From the NCBI GenBank assembly GCA_001179505.1, contig CDMY01000482.1, positions 43,404 to 68,102 of the forward strand: 24,699 nt of DNA, written 5' to 3'. The notes beneath the pieces were generated by a model that saw only the letters and a list, made by a program, of their open reading frames with translations, made no database searches and was not told the origin of the DNA. The stretch comes from Vitrella brassicaformis (lineage: Eukaryota; Sar; Vitrellaceae). Position 1 is the stretch's first letter. Each line of letters opens with the position of its first letter. The position numbers and the translations under genes are program-made. Shown one piece after another: positions 1-10,080 of the stretch.

Positions 1-238
1 ACACCTATATATAGGTGCCGTTAATTGTACGGCAAGGCAAGGCTAAGCCACACAGTCCTAACAGTCCTGATCAAGTGTCTTCATCGCTGCGGCCCACATG
101 ACTATCCAGCCGCCATCGCACGCACGCCAGCCCTCCCCTCGGCATGGCCAGAGAGATCAGACACATCTTCCCTTCCCGCCAGTCTGCATCCCACCCATCT
201 CGGCCGTCTCGTCCCATAGCACGGCAGGCAGAGCCAAG
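1..238. other. 3' flank of the left ankyrin-type gene
   Basis: No gene seen. This is the downstream flank of the minus-strand gene ending at 239 and it is conserved with 15961-16208. The right arm carries a short extra duplicated segment (about 16008-16036) that is absent here. Positions 2-17 form a perfect 16-bp AT-centred palindrome that the right arm has only in degraded form. Confidence 0.6.
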
Positions 239-2465
239 TTACGCCACCCGCATGGTCCTGATGATCTGCTCGTCATTGTCCATCCCGTGCTTGAGCGTCA
301 GGTTGATGCCCCACCGCAGCGTTTCCATCCGAACGACACGAAAGATCACCTCGCAGATGCCCATGCGGCGGCCCGTCTCCCCGCCGATGGCGAAGGGGCG
401 CAGCGGTGGCTGGCCCGGCCCGCCCACCACATGGACGTTGCCGTGCTGGATGATGCTGTGGCCGGCGGCCGTCACGTACTGCTGCATGGCGTGGTTGATG
501 CGTGTGCCGAATGGGTTCTCGCCGATGGAGACGGAGGGGGAGGGGGTCAGCAGGGAGGCGATCGTCGTCTGGATCTCGGGAGGAAGAGCGACGTGTGTCG
601 TCTCGCTGATGGGGATGGGTCGGGATAGCGAGGCCACAATGGAGCGGCTGGGCTGCAGAGCGGTGTTGATGGCACGGATGGACCGGCGAGGGATCTTGCG
701 GTTCAGCAGCGTGCCGTATGCCTTCACGATCCTCCTCAGGGGCCAGTCTGCCTTGTCCACCTCCTCATCGCTGTCCCAATCGCAGTCGCTGTCCCAGAGC
801 CTTTCGTCCATCCCCCTTTCTCTCTGACGCCGGCGCTCAACCCCGGCCTCTCTGATGGCCCTCTGTGGGGTCACGCCGGCAGCCGTCAGCGAGGCACCGT
901 GCGTGAGCAAGTCCAGCAGATCCGGCTCGACCCGCACGGCATCCGAAGGCTCGAGCTCTCGTTCGGTCATCTCACGCGCCAGGTCCCACAGCAGAGTACA
1001 CCCGCTCCAGCTGGACGTGTTGATGTGCTTCGCTGCACCGAAGTGGTAGAGGCGTTGGATGGTCTCTTTGCGGCCCGCGCGGCTGAGGTGGCCAACCGAG
1101 AAATGCGAGTCCCACAGCGGCCGCCTGCCGTCACTGTCTGTTGCGCTGACGATGTCGCGCCCGCATACCTTGACAAAGTATTCGATGAGCCGCTGCTGGC
1201 ACTTGGGGTCGGTGAGGGGGTGCTTGCAGTAGCGGTGGATGGGCTGCTTGCCGTTGCCGTCCACTTCTGTGAGGACAGAGCGGTCGCGATTGGCGATCTT
1301 CTTGACGATGTGCAGGTGGGCAGCCGGCGACAGCTCTTGCCGATTGCCGAATGTGGCCATGCGCAACCGCATTGACGGGACGGACGTGGCCAGCTCCGAC
1401 AGCAGCTGCATGCCGTTGACAGCCGCCTTGTACTGCGGCTCGAGGAGCATCTCCAGCAGGGCCCACCGCCCCTCTCTGATTGCAATCCGCAAACTCCTGT
1501 GCTTCGCGTCGTCGGTGCTCACGTCGATCGGCGCCCCGGCGTCGAGGAGTGCCCGGAGCACCTTGTCAGCCGATGAGCCGTAATGGTCTGCGACCACCAG
1601 CCCCACCAGGCTGATGTCGCCTCCATCGGCCTCCTTGACGCCGCCCCTGATGTTGGCCCCCTGCTCGATGAGGCCGCCCGCCGTATGTTCACTGACTGTG
1701 CCACACGCAATGCCGATGGCCAGCCGCTTCGTCAGATGGCACACACCAGCATCGAACTGCAGCGTGACGACCTTGCGGAAGTTTGTGTCGATGGTGGCCG
1801 TATTGGGGAGCGATGCAGGGAGGGCGTCTGGGTCTGGCAAGGCTGTGAATGGCGGCGGGGGCTGGGAGCTGCCGAAGAGGGCCGAAGGGGTGAAGGCATG
1901 CTCAAAGTCCTGCACACACGCACAAGCAGACGATGCACGCGACTCCATGTCTCATGTCTTCACGTAGCGCACCCGCTGCGTTGGCGTCACGGAGACCAAG
2001 TTGCCCATGAAGCCCCAACAGCGACTATAGTTGCGCATGAAGGTACCGAAAATGTCCATGACGGTGAGTAGGATGGCCGAGTGACGTGCTGAGTGGCGGC
2101 TGGGGATGGAGCGAAGTCTGCGGCCGGTGGAGCGTCCGCTCACGCCCTCGCCCTCCTTCAGCTGCTCGCGGCGCTTGACTTGGCCATGGGGGTCGGTCAC
2201 GACGTATTGGTACTGATGCTCGCCCGGCGGGATGGCCGCACAGACGCGCCAGGCGTCACATGTGGGAGACGGAGGGGCCATGCGGTGCGCATTGCCACCG
2301 ACCAGCAACGAAACTGATATATTCACAAGACGCGCACATCCCATTACTCTGCATAGATCTGACTCTTTTCGTTCTCCGCGTGAACTCCCTCGTACCAGAC
2401 TCGCCATCGTTGACATCCTCCGGGGAGGCCACCAGCCTGAAGACTACAGGGACGGGTGCGTCTGC
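12..2465. repeat. Left arm of a large inverted duplication
   Basis: Read as its reverse complement, this stretch aligns with 13785-16208 over the whole ankyrin-type gene plus about 220 bp of 3' flank. The outer end matches at the taggtgcc motif (12-19 here, complement at 16201-16208). The inner end matches at gtgcgtctgc (2456-2465 here, complement at 13785-13794). Identity is patchy: 201-458 is identical to the other arm, while the middle of the gene has substitutions and indels. Beyond the inner end the two flanks differ. The outer flank cannot be judged because the window starts here. Confidence 0.9.
239..2416 (-). CDS. CBM20-like/ankyrin-repeat protein, left copy with damaged 5' end
   Basis: Minus-strand paralogue of the gene at 13750-15960. 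The last exon (1909-239, 556 codons plus stop) holds degenerate ankyrin repeats and a C-terminal region of unknown function almost identical to the other copy. An intron at 1972-1910 has GT..AG ends and keeps phase. The upstream exon holds the second half of a possible starch-binding domain (IPPGEHQYQYVVTD). The first exon of the right copy is recognisable here (about 2465-2396), but it has lost the ATG and carries a 1-nt deletion. I therefore start at the ATG at 2416-2414, which reads openly through the old first intron (2395-2347) and gives about 704 residues. If that intron is spliced, the AG used by the right copy would bring a TAA into frame, and an AG two bases further on would restore the frame. 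It may be a functional variant or a decaying pseudogene. Family call moderate; start uncertain. Confidence 0.6.
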
Positions 2466-2640
2466 ATGCCGGAGGGGAGACCGACACGGTGGTCCAGCAG
2501 CCGGCTCCCTGTCACCTCGACGATGTAGCGGACGTCCGCTACATCGTCACATCATCAGAGCTTGTGGGGGCTGTGGGCTAAGCTCGCAGCCTTACATGAA
2601 CGGAAGTTGTGACGTCAGGATCTGTTGCCCATGAGAGGGA
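2448..2640. repeat. 193-bp direct repeat, copy 1, with a 30-bp perfect palindrome
   Basis: Identical in my reading to 2652-2844, with 11 bp between the copies (period 204 bp). Each copy contains a perfect inverted repeat with 15-bp arms and no spacer. Here it is at 2519-2548, with left arm gacgatgtagcggac and its exact reverse complement following. The first 18 bp (2448-2465) still belong to the inverted-duplication homology and derive from exon 1 of the ankyrin-type gene. No coding signal of its own. Confidence 0.95.
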
Positions 2641-2651
2641 TCCCCCATGAG

Positions 2652-2844
2652 AGGGACGGGTGCGTCTGCATGCCGGAGGGGAGACCGACACGGTGGTCCA
2701 GCAGCCGGCTCCCTGTCACCTCGACGATGTAGCGGACGTCCGCTACATCGTCACATCATCAGAGCTTGTGGGGGCTGTGGGCTAAGCTCGCAGCCTTACA
2801 TGAACGGAAGTTGTGACGTCAGGATCTGTTGCCCATGAGAGGGA
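2652..2844. repeat. 193-bp direct repeat, copy 2, with a 30-bp perfect palindrome
   Basis: Second identical copy of the unit at 2448-2640, with its palindrome at 2723-2752. It ends 39 bp before the ATG of the plus-strand gene at 2884. The pair therefore fills almost all of the space between two divergently oriented genes and may sit in their shared promoter region. Its origin is not recognised: no transposase ORF, no clear target-site duplication. Confidence 0.95.
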
Positions 2845-2883
2845 TGTTCGTTCTTTTGTGAACCTCCATCATTGGCCGGCCCG

Positions 2884-3687
2884 ATGCGCAACTATCAGGG
2901 TGTGTTGATCAAGACCGGCAAGGTGTCGTGTACGCCGTGTGTGCGGCCCTACGCCATCACGGAGGAGCAGGGGGTGCACTACCTCATCTACCCCTCCAAG
3001 CAAGTCTTCAGGCGCAGAGAGGTATGGGTGCATGCGTGTCACACACTGACTCACACACTCACTGCGGTGGTTTCTGTGGTTTTCTTTGTGCTTGCTGCAG
3101 CAAAAGATCCCTCTGGTGCGGTTTACCTGCGAAGAGCCGAGGGCAGCCACAGATGAGGAGGTCAAGGCCGTAAAAACATCAGGTTCAACGACCGCCGCCC
3201 TCGCCCATAACACACAAGACACACAAAACACACCTGTGCACGCCTCTGTGTGTCACACAGGTGCGCTTCGTCAGTTCCGAAGGGCGTCGACTTTGCCGTC
3301 AGGCCGGCGAAAATCGCTAGAAATGCCTCCTGACCCCGGTTTCTGCTTCCAAATAAACGTGAAGCTGAGGCTCAAGGAGCATGGCAACGTCATCACCAAA
3401 AAACTCGCCATCTTCGTCGTGTAGGCCGCCACACACACTGGATGAACGGACGGATGAATGTGTTATGACAGGGGGAGGCAGTTGAATGTCCGACTTTGTG
3501 TGTTGTGTGTATAGGCCTGAGGAGAACAATTTCACTGCTATGTACACCAAGATACGGAAGATCTCCCAAACTGCAAGTGAGGTCGATTCGATACTCACAA
3601 GCTCCTATCACCAAGTTCCTGATCCGCTGTCTATCTCTTTTTCCATACGCAGCTGCGGCGCCACCTGTGATGGGCGCGGTGGGATAG
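2884..3687 (+). CDS. Unrecognised small basic protein, five exons
   Basis: Model: 2884-3021, 3101-3182, 3261-3420, 3515-3576, 3653-3687, giving 158 residues. All introns have GT..AG ends and every junction keeps phase. The ATG at 2884 is the first in frame, since a TGA lies upstream in that frame. The product starts MRNYQGVLIKTGKVSCTPC and contains basic stretches including FRRRE and RRAS. It also has a compact strand-like segment around residues 105-125 (INVKLRLKEHG, then KKLAIFVV) and a short Ala/Pro-rich end. No signal peptide, membrane segment or domain is recognised, so no function is proposed. The gene sits immediately downstream of the 193-bp repeats and about 100 bp upstream of the next gene on the same strand. 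The last short exon is the least certain part. Confidence 0.6.
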
Positions 3688-3788
3688 ACCAGCCAATGAT
3701 ATCAGAAAGCGGAAGCTGCCATTGTTCATGTCTCCTGCCTCCCTCCCTCTGTCTGCCGCAATGTGCTCAGAATCTCGCCCTCACGGCA

Positions 3789-6700
3789 ATGTATTCGGGC
3801 ATCGACTCAGACGAAGAACAGTAGGCACCCCTTGAACCCGTCTACAAGCACCACGTGTGATCTGCGCTCTCTGTGTCCAATCCTCCATGTCTCCCATCAT
3901 CAGCCACGGTGCCGACAGGAGCTCTTTCAAGTCTCTCGGAGTGGAGTCGCCCCGGACCAACCAGCTGGGAGTATCAATGGCCACAGAGACATCAGCACAC
4001 GAAGGCGGGACGGTGAGTCCAGCTGACTCATGTCATGCAGATGTCTGAAATGCACCAACATGCACCGTCTGGTGTCATCCATGTGTGCAGGCAAGCGTCG
4101 AAAGAGGGGACACTGGGGAGAAGGAGGCAGCGGCTACAGCGGACCAGGCAAGGCGGACTGGACTTGCTGTTCGAGGAATGGCCTGTCTGCCTGAATGAGA
4201 CGTATCCGTGTGTGTGTGCATGCATGTAGGAAAGGGAGAATGCCGAGATAGAGGAGGCCATCAAGCGGTCACTGGAAGAGAACCAAGCCACAAAACACCA
4301 GCATCAACTGGTGAAATACACAACGAATTATGTGGACTGCGGCACAGATAGACACCGCCTTGCTGTCTGTCAGGATACCACCCCCACGACCGATCAGGCT
4401 ATGATAGCCGTCACCGAGCCCCCTCCCACCGAAGGGGAACCAGACAACCACGCCGCCACCACCACACGACACCGATCCGAGAGCACCGACAATGCGGCAG
4501 AACAGTCACCAGAGGGGCCACACGCACGGTCGCTGCCCCCGCCCGCCCTCAAGCCCGACTCGCTGCCCACCACGCCGCAAGACTCAGAGAGAGAGCCGGG
4601 AGGAAGGGAGGCCGAGACGGCAGAGGAGGTTGTTGTTGTCGCGGAGGAAGATGTGGACAGGGAGCGGTGAGACAATATGAGGGGATAAGAGAATACTGCA
4701 GTGTGTGTATTCCGTTGCGTGTGTGGCGTTCAGGGGTGATGAGGGGAGAGAAGAGGCGCCTGAGGACTCACATGAGAGGGAGAGGGAGAGGGAGCCGGAG
4801 AGTGTCGAGCATAGGGCAGGGAGAGGGGAGGTCCCAGCATTCACCGTCGACACTTCCATGCCAGTGGCATGCACCGGCAACCTCCGTGTCAAGTAATGTC
4901 ATGCAATCGGGGGAAAGACTCCGTCCAGTGCTGATTGGTACTTGGCTGATCTCCTCTGTCTGTCTGTCTGCCTGGCAGGTGCCGTTACTGTCGCGGCCTG
5001 AGGTGTGCTGACATGGCCATACTCAAAGGCAAAAGCTCCTCAGACCCATACGCCGTCGTCCACTTCCCGGTCAGTCATCATGACTGACCCGTACTCTCGA
5101 CCACAAAAGACACAGCACTCACATCGGTTCCTGCCTTGTCCATTCTGCAGGTGGGGCCTGGTTTGATAGAGAAGTGGACAACGAGCGTGGTGAGGAAGAA
5201 CGTCGACCCTGACTTGGAAGAGGAGGCCGTCTACCGCGTCCAGTGGGAGGCGGGCGATCCCTCACCACCGAGCGAGCTGCTGGTGGAGGTGTTTGACTCT
5301 GACTTCGGCAAGAGCGACGACTTCCTCGGCCAGGTCTTCGTGCCGCTGCTGTGGACATCGCCCGGCCTGCACAGGCACTACGACCTGCCACTCTTGTCAG
5401 ACACGTCCAAAAACCGACATGAAGCCAAGGTACCTTTTGTGTCACTTACCCACGAGGACACACGGTCTGTCTGCCTTCATCGTCATATCAGGGGTCCATT
5501 TCCCTCGACATCGAGTGGACGCCAGACGCCCCGCCACCACTACCACCACCAACACCACCACCAGCACCAGCACCAGCAGAAGCAGAGGCCACAGCAGAGA
5601 GAGAGGAGGGCGTGGGGGCCAGCGTCCCCCCTGCCGCTGCTGCAGCAGCGGCCGTCAAGGAGGTCCGCACCGTCCTCAGAGGGGGGTCCCTCAGCCATCT
5701 CAGAGGCGCCGGCGGGCCACAGACAGACGCACACCCAGAGCCGCTGACCTCCGTCCCGCCCGAAGCCAACGAGCTGATCAGCCGCGAGGCCGTCGGTGCG
5801 GGCCGCACCGTCACGGGCGTGTCGCGGGCCCTCGCGGACGGAGGCACAGACGCCGACTCACTCATCGAAGAGGAAGACAACGAAGAGCAGGAGGAGGGAC
5901 CAGTGCCCGCAGCGCGGCCAGAAAAGTCGTCATGGGTCTCCCGTGTGCTGTCGTGCGTGTGTGGGAGGCGGAGAAGGCGTCGGCCGTTCCGGAGTCCGAG
6001 TCAGATGGACGATGAGGACGAGGACATGCCTGACGTGGTGCCGTTTCCGTGGAATATTGGGAAGGAGGTTGAGATGTGGGCGGGGTATGGTGTGCCGCTG
6101 GATTGGGATGAGAGGCAGCGGCTGCTGAGGGAAGACAGAGACGACATCGAGCCTTTCAAAGACGTGTAAGCGAGAGAGACATGTGCACGCGAAAGCTATT
6201 CCCATGAGAAATTGATTCTTGTCTCTCTGTCCCTGTCTCTCTGTCCCTCTCTATGTCAGTGCGCAGCTGCAGGCAACGAAGGTTTTGCACAAGTATGCCC
6301 TGGCCTTCGCCGTCCTGCTGCTGCTGTGTCTCTGCGGCCGGCTGTTCCCCTTCCTCATCCTGCCCCTGGCGGCCGCACTCCTGTGCTGCGTCATGCTCGT
6401 CTACCATGGCAGCCCCTCTGACACCCCTGCACCCGCACCAATCGCACAGGAGCATCGCAAGCTCACCTTGGGCCACGACATACCGGGATCGCCGCGGTCA
6501 AGGAAGGTCAGCACGTGTGTGTGGCTGGGTGGGGTGCTGCAGTCCAACCTGGATCGAACATCTACATCTGTCTGTGTGTGCGTGATGTGATGTGATGTGG
6601 TGTTTGAAAGGCGTTCGCGGAGCCGATATTCTATCCGGCTGAGATCGCAAGGTTCCCTCACTACACACAGGTGGAGTTCCTCAACAGGTAAGTAAAAGCA

Positions 6701-8003
6701 TCTTGGGCGGGGCGACGCCTGCGACCCTCGCTGTATGCAGGCTTCTGGCTGCCCTGTGGCCGAGCATGGTGGTGCAGCTTGACAGCATCATCTCAACGTC
6801 GCTCCCCAAATGGCTCGCCCCAAAGTGCGTGGCGAGCGAAACAAACGCCGCGTATCCGCCTTTCTCTCTCACCCCTCCAATGTGTGTGTGTCGTGTGCGC
6901 AGGATAGCGACCCTGGGATCGCGCCCGCCGCTGCTGGTGTCTGTCAACGCCTACAAGGGTGTTCCGTGCATGATAGACGTCGACCTGAGGTGGACGTCGG
7001 GCATCACTCTTGACCTGCCACCTCTGGGCGGCCTCGATAACGTGACGGTGGAGATGCTGCTGAGGATCGGGCTGTCCCACTGGGTGGAAGTGGTACGTGC
7101 ACATCTTGCGGTCTCATACGTTCGTCCACCAATGCATCTCGGAATTGTTCCTTGGGTCTGTCGTTCTGTGTGTCTGTGCGTATGTGTGTGCCTATGTCAG
7201 CCGTCGTGGGTTGGGCAGGTATCCGTCTGTCTCCTTCGCGTACCCACCATCACCCTCCATGTGAGCAGACAGACAGACAGACAGACAGCAAGACAGACCA
7301 CCAATTAGTGTAGGGATTTCCCCCATGCATGGGCATTCCTCTCTGACTCCACCGTCAGCTGAAGGGCCTGCTCTGTGCCGTGCACCCGATGCTCGTCTGG
7401 CCGGTGCAGCTGGTGCTGCCGCGGGTCCTTATGTGGCTGCTGGGGTGGCCAGCCAGGTTCGACATTCCCCTGATGCCCTCGGATGAGCTGCAGCACCACT
7501 CGGCCAAGGGGCTGCTGCAGGTGCACGTCCGTCAGGGGCAGCAGCTGCGGGCGAGCGACATATCCCTGTGGGGCAAGGCATCGTCGGACCCTTATGTGCT
7601 GGTGCGGGTGTCGGAGGAGGCCAAGTCGTGGAGAACCAAATCTGTCAGCCGATCGCTCAACCCGCAATTCAACGAAGTGGGCGTTACTTATACTGACAGA
7701 ACACAGCACAAAGCAAAGAGATGGCCTGCCGCGACGCGATGGGTCTCTCTCTCTGTCTGTATGTCCTTATGTCAGATTTTCCACATTCCTTTGACCAACC
7801 CCACGGCGCGTCTGCTGTATTTCCACGTCTACGACAAGGACAAGGTGGGCTCTGACGACCTCCTGGGCTTCGCGCGGGTGCCTGTCAAGGAGATAGTCGA
7901 GAAGGGCACCTGGGACGGCAGGCTCGAACTCGCACCGCCAGAGTTCTGCAGGCACGCCACATCGACGCGAAGCACGGCACACCAACCATGGTCGCTCTCT
8001 CCC

Positions 8004-8038
<35 letters not shown>

Positions 8039-9343
8039 TGTGTGCCTTTTGCAGCACTGAGGAGAGCCGCAACCCCAACACGAGGGGCGAGGTGATGCTG
8101 GAGGCCCTGCGGTCGTTCAACGAGGAGGACAGGTCGCCCACAGCACCATCGCCTGCAGCCAGAAGCGACACCGGCACCGACCACCGACTCAGACATGGAG
8201 TCAAGACGTCAGCCACCACATAAAGATCAGGCCTCAGTGGATGCATCAGGGGACTAGAGACACGTACGTAATGTAGCGTCTGATGTGGTGTGGTGTGGTG
8301 TGGTGTCATGTTTAGTCAGCTGAAGAGCGTGTGGGCCAAGGCGGGGAAGCGGCCCCCCTCCGCGGGCAAACTCTATGTCCGCCTCTCATGGCTGCCGCAA
8401 GCACCATGTAGGCGCACAGAACAGACACACACACAAACACTCCATCAGATGTCTGTCTGTCTGTCTGTCACTCCGTGTCTCCTCACTCACGTCATTTCAG
8501 CAGCAAGGATCACCGAGGCTGCCCGTGTTTCGATCTTCGGAGGGGTGCTGACAGCCATGCCATCTCCAACCAAACCCACACACACATCATGAGTGATGTC
8601 TCCGTGTGGGATGTGTGTGTGTGCAGGTGCCTCCCGAGCTGGACATCGACCACGAAGGCATCATCTCCCCCCAGCCGACCGACGCCGAGACACGCAAGTC
8701 CCGCTCATTCCCGGAGCTGCAGACGCTCGAGTCCTTTTTGCACGACGCATTGGGGGGCGGTCTGCTGTCCGTCACCCTCATCCGGGCCACCAACCTGCGG
8801 GCGGCCGACTTCAACGGCTTCTCTGACCCCTATGCACTGCTGACCATACTCAACGCGGGATGCGACGTCAAAGTGCAGCGAAGCAAGGTGGGAGGGAGAG
8901 ACGGGGGATGCGCCCTCCGGTGAATGGGGAAATAAGTCCCTGTCTGTCTGTCTGTCTGTCTATCTGATTTGGGTGGGTGGGTGTTTGGATGCGCTGCAGA
9001 CGATCAAGAGGAATCTGAATCCCGTGTGGCGGGAGGAATTCCTTTTCGACGTCCGCACAGTCGACGACGCCAGGCTGAAGGTAAGTAGGCAACGCAGTCA
9101 CCTTGATATGTCAGTCATCTCGTTGTGTTGTGTGAGCCTGTCTGGTCGTGTGGTGTGGTGTGGTGTGCACTGCAGGTGGTGGTCAAGGACAGGGATGTTA
9201 TCGGCAAAGACGACTTCCTGGGCCAGGTGGAGGTACCCGTGCGTGAGCTGCTGGACGGCCACCACCAGGGAGACATCAGATTGGAGGAGACCAAGGGCGT
9301 CCCATCCACCCTGCAGCTGGAGGCCCACCTCACGCGCACCTAA
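3789..9343 (+). CDS. Extended-synaptotagmin-like SMP/C2 membrane-contact protein with N-terminal UIM
   Basis: Exons: 3789-3820, 3904-4012, 4091-4147, 4230-4310, 4374-4666, 4734-4892, 4979-5069, 5151-5429, 5492-6165, 6260-6506, 6611-6687, 6741-6824, 6903-7092, 7359-7676, 7776-7990 (or 7951), 8055-8199, 8320-8407, 8501-8544, 8627-8887, 9000-9080, 9176-9343; about 1230 residues. In order: a ubiquitin-interacting motif (EIEEAIKRSLEEN, about 70-84); an acidic linker; C2A (about 240-365, SSSDPY and VFDSDFGKSDDFLG); an Ala/Pro-rich acidic linker with an RRRRRR patch; a hydrophobic hairpin (about 604-638); an SMP lipid-transfer domain (about 690-815, FLNRLLAALWPSM); C2B (about 835-1045, VYDKDKVGSDDLLG); C2C (about 1080-1210, VKDRDVIGKDDFLG). 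All three C2 domains keep the Asp residues that bind calcium in this family. E-Syts and tricalbins anchor in ER and carry lipid to other membranes at contact sites; that role is inferred here. The UIM and the C2 ahead of the hairpin are unusual. The exon 16/17 boundary and the exon 15 donor are the weakest. Confidence 0.88.
4148..4229 (+). other. Probable GC-AG intron in the SMP/C2 gene
   Basis: The donor reads CAG|GCAAGG and the acceptor ATGTAG. Splicing joins ...ATADQ to ERENAEIEEAIKRSLEE in frame, producing an intact UIM. Without splicing the frame meets TGA at about 4196. A GT donor a little further into the same frame is possible but has a poor consensus. GC-AG introns are a known minor class, and their donor consensus (AG|GCAAGT) fits this site well. 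Confidence 0.65.
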
Positions 9344-10080
9344 GTGACCAATTGCTGTGGTGTGTTTGGAGGGTGGGACGGCTGTCTGTCTGGAATGATG
9401 TGGTGTCTTTGGAGGGAGGGAGGGAGGGGGGGGATGGTGTGGGTATTTGTGCGCTGCTCTCTGCTGGTCTCTCGCGTCGTGGGTGCGTGTTCACACACAC
9501 AAACTTTTTCTGATTTGATCTGGCCAGCCACCCAGCTGTGCTCAAACTTTCTTCTGTGTCCATGTGTGCGTCTTTACGCTGGAATGCGTTGAATAAACTC
9601 GGAAGGGAAGAAGCCCCCCACTGTCCCCGCGATGTGCATTAGTTTGATGGATGGATGGATGGATGACAGGGGCGTCACTGGTGACCGACTGACGGCCCCT
9701 CCCTCCCTCCCTCCCTCCGTCTGTGTGTGTGTGTGTGTGTGTCACTCATACTTAAGGAAAGTCATACCGACGCAGAAACACCAGCCTGCGCCACGCTACC
9801 CGACAGCACTCGTCACATATCCCATGACACCACACCAGATGGATGCATGCTGGCTCTGATCCTGTCTTGGGTATCCCTCTGTCTTTCTGTCTGTCTGTCT
9901 GTCTGTCTCTCTTGCTACAGTAAGCACGGCACTAGCAGCACACCCCCATGGCATACACACACGGTCACATACGTCCCATCCCCAGCCCGTAAACAGCGCA
10001 TCAGCACTTCTTCCTCCCTCCCTCCCTCCCTCCCTCTTTTCCTCCCTCATCAACTAAACCCACTACCTACCGCTCATGGA
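9344..10080. other. Convergent 3' intergenic region, microsatellite-rich
   Basis: No gene seen between the stop of the SMP/C2 gene and the stop of the CNNM gene on the opposite strand. It holds simple repeats: (GGAT)n near 9646-9664, (CCCT)n near 9698-9718, (TG)n near 9721-9742, (TCTG)n near 9887-9908 and (CCCT)n near 10012-10034. An AATAAA lies at 9592-9597. Overlapping frames here are low-complexity translations of these repeats. Confidence 0.75.
9592..9597 (+). terminator. Possible polyadenylation signal (AATAAA)
   Basis: Canonical hexamer about 250 nt downstream of the SMP/C2 gene stop codon, in the expected orientation. Many protists do not need this hexamer, so the call rests only on motif and position. 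Confidence 0.3.

Noticed and set aside
98-827. Long plus-strand frames over the 3' part of the left ankyrin gene, mirrored at 15571-16122 on the minus strand.
   Set aside because: They are antisense shadows of the ankyrin-type gene. The sense frame continues through ankyrin repeats with matching introns in both copies.
2448-2844. The tandem palindromic units as a CRISPR array.
   Set aside because: There are only two units of 193 bp with an 11-bp spacer, in a eukaryotic intron-rich context. This does not fit repeat-spacer geometry.
7093-7358. A possible extra exon in the long intron of the SMP domain region (open frame in 7104-7308).
   Set aside because: Joining 7092 directly to 7359 keeps the SMP-to-C2B frame. 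The intervening frame is repeat-derived (TGTG and CAGA runs).
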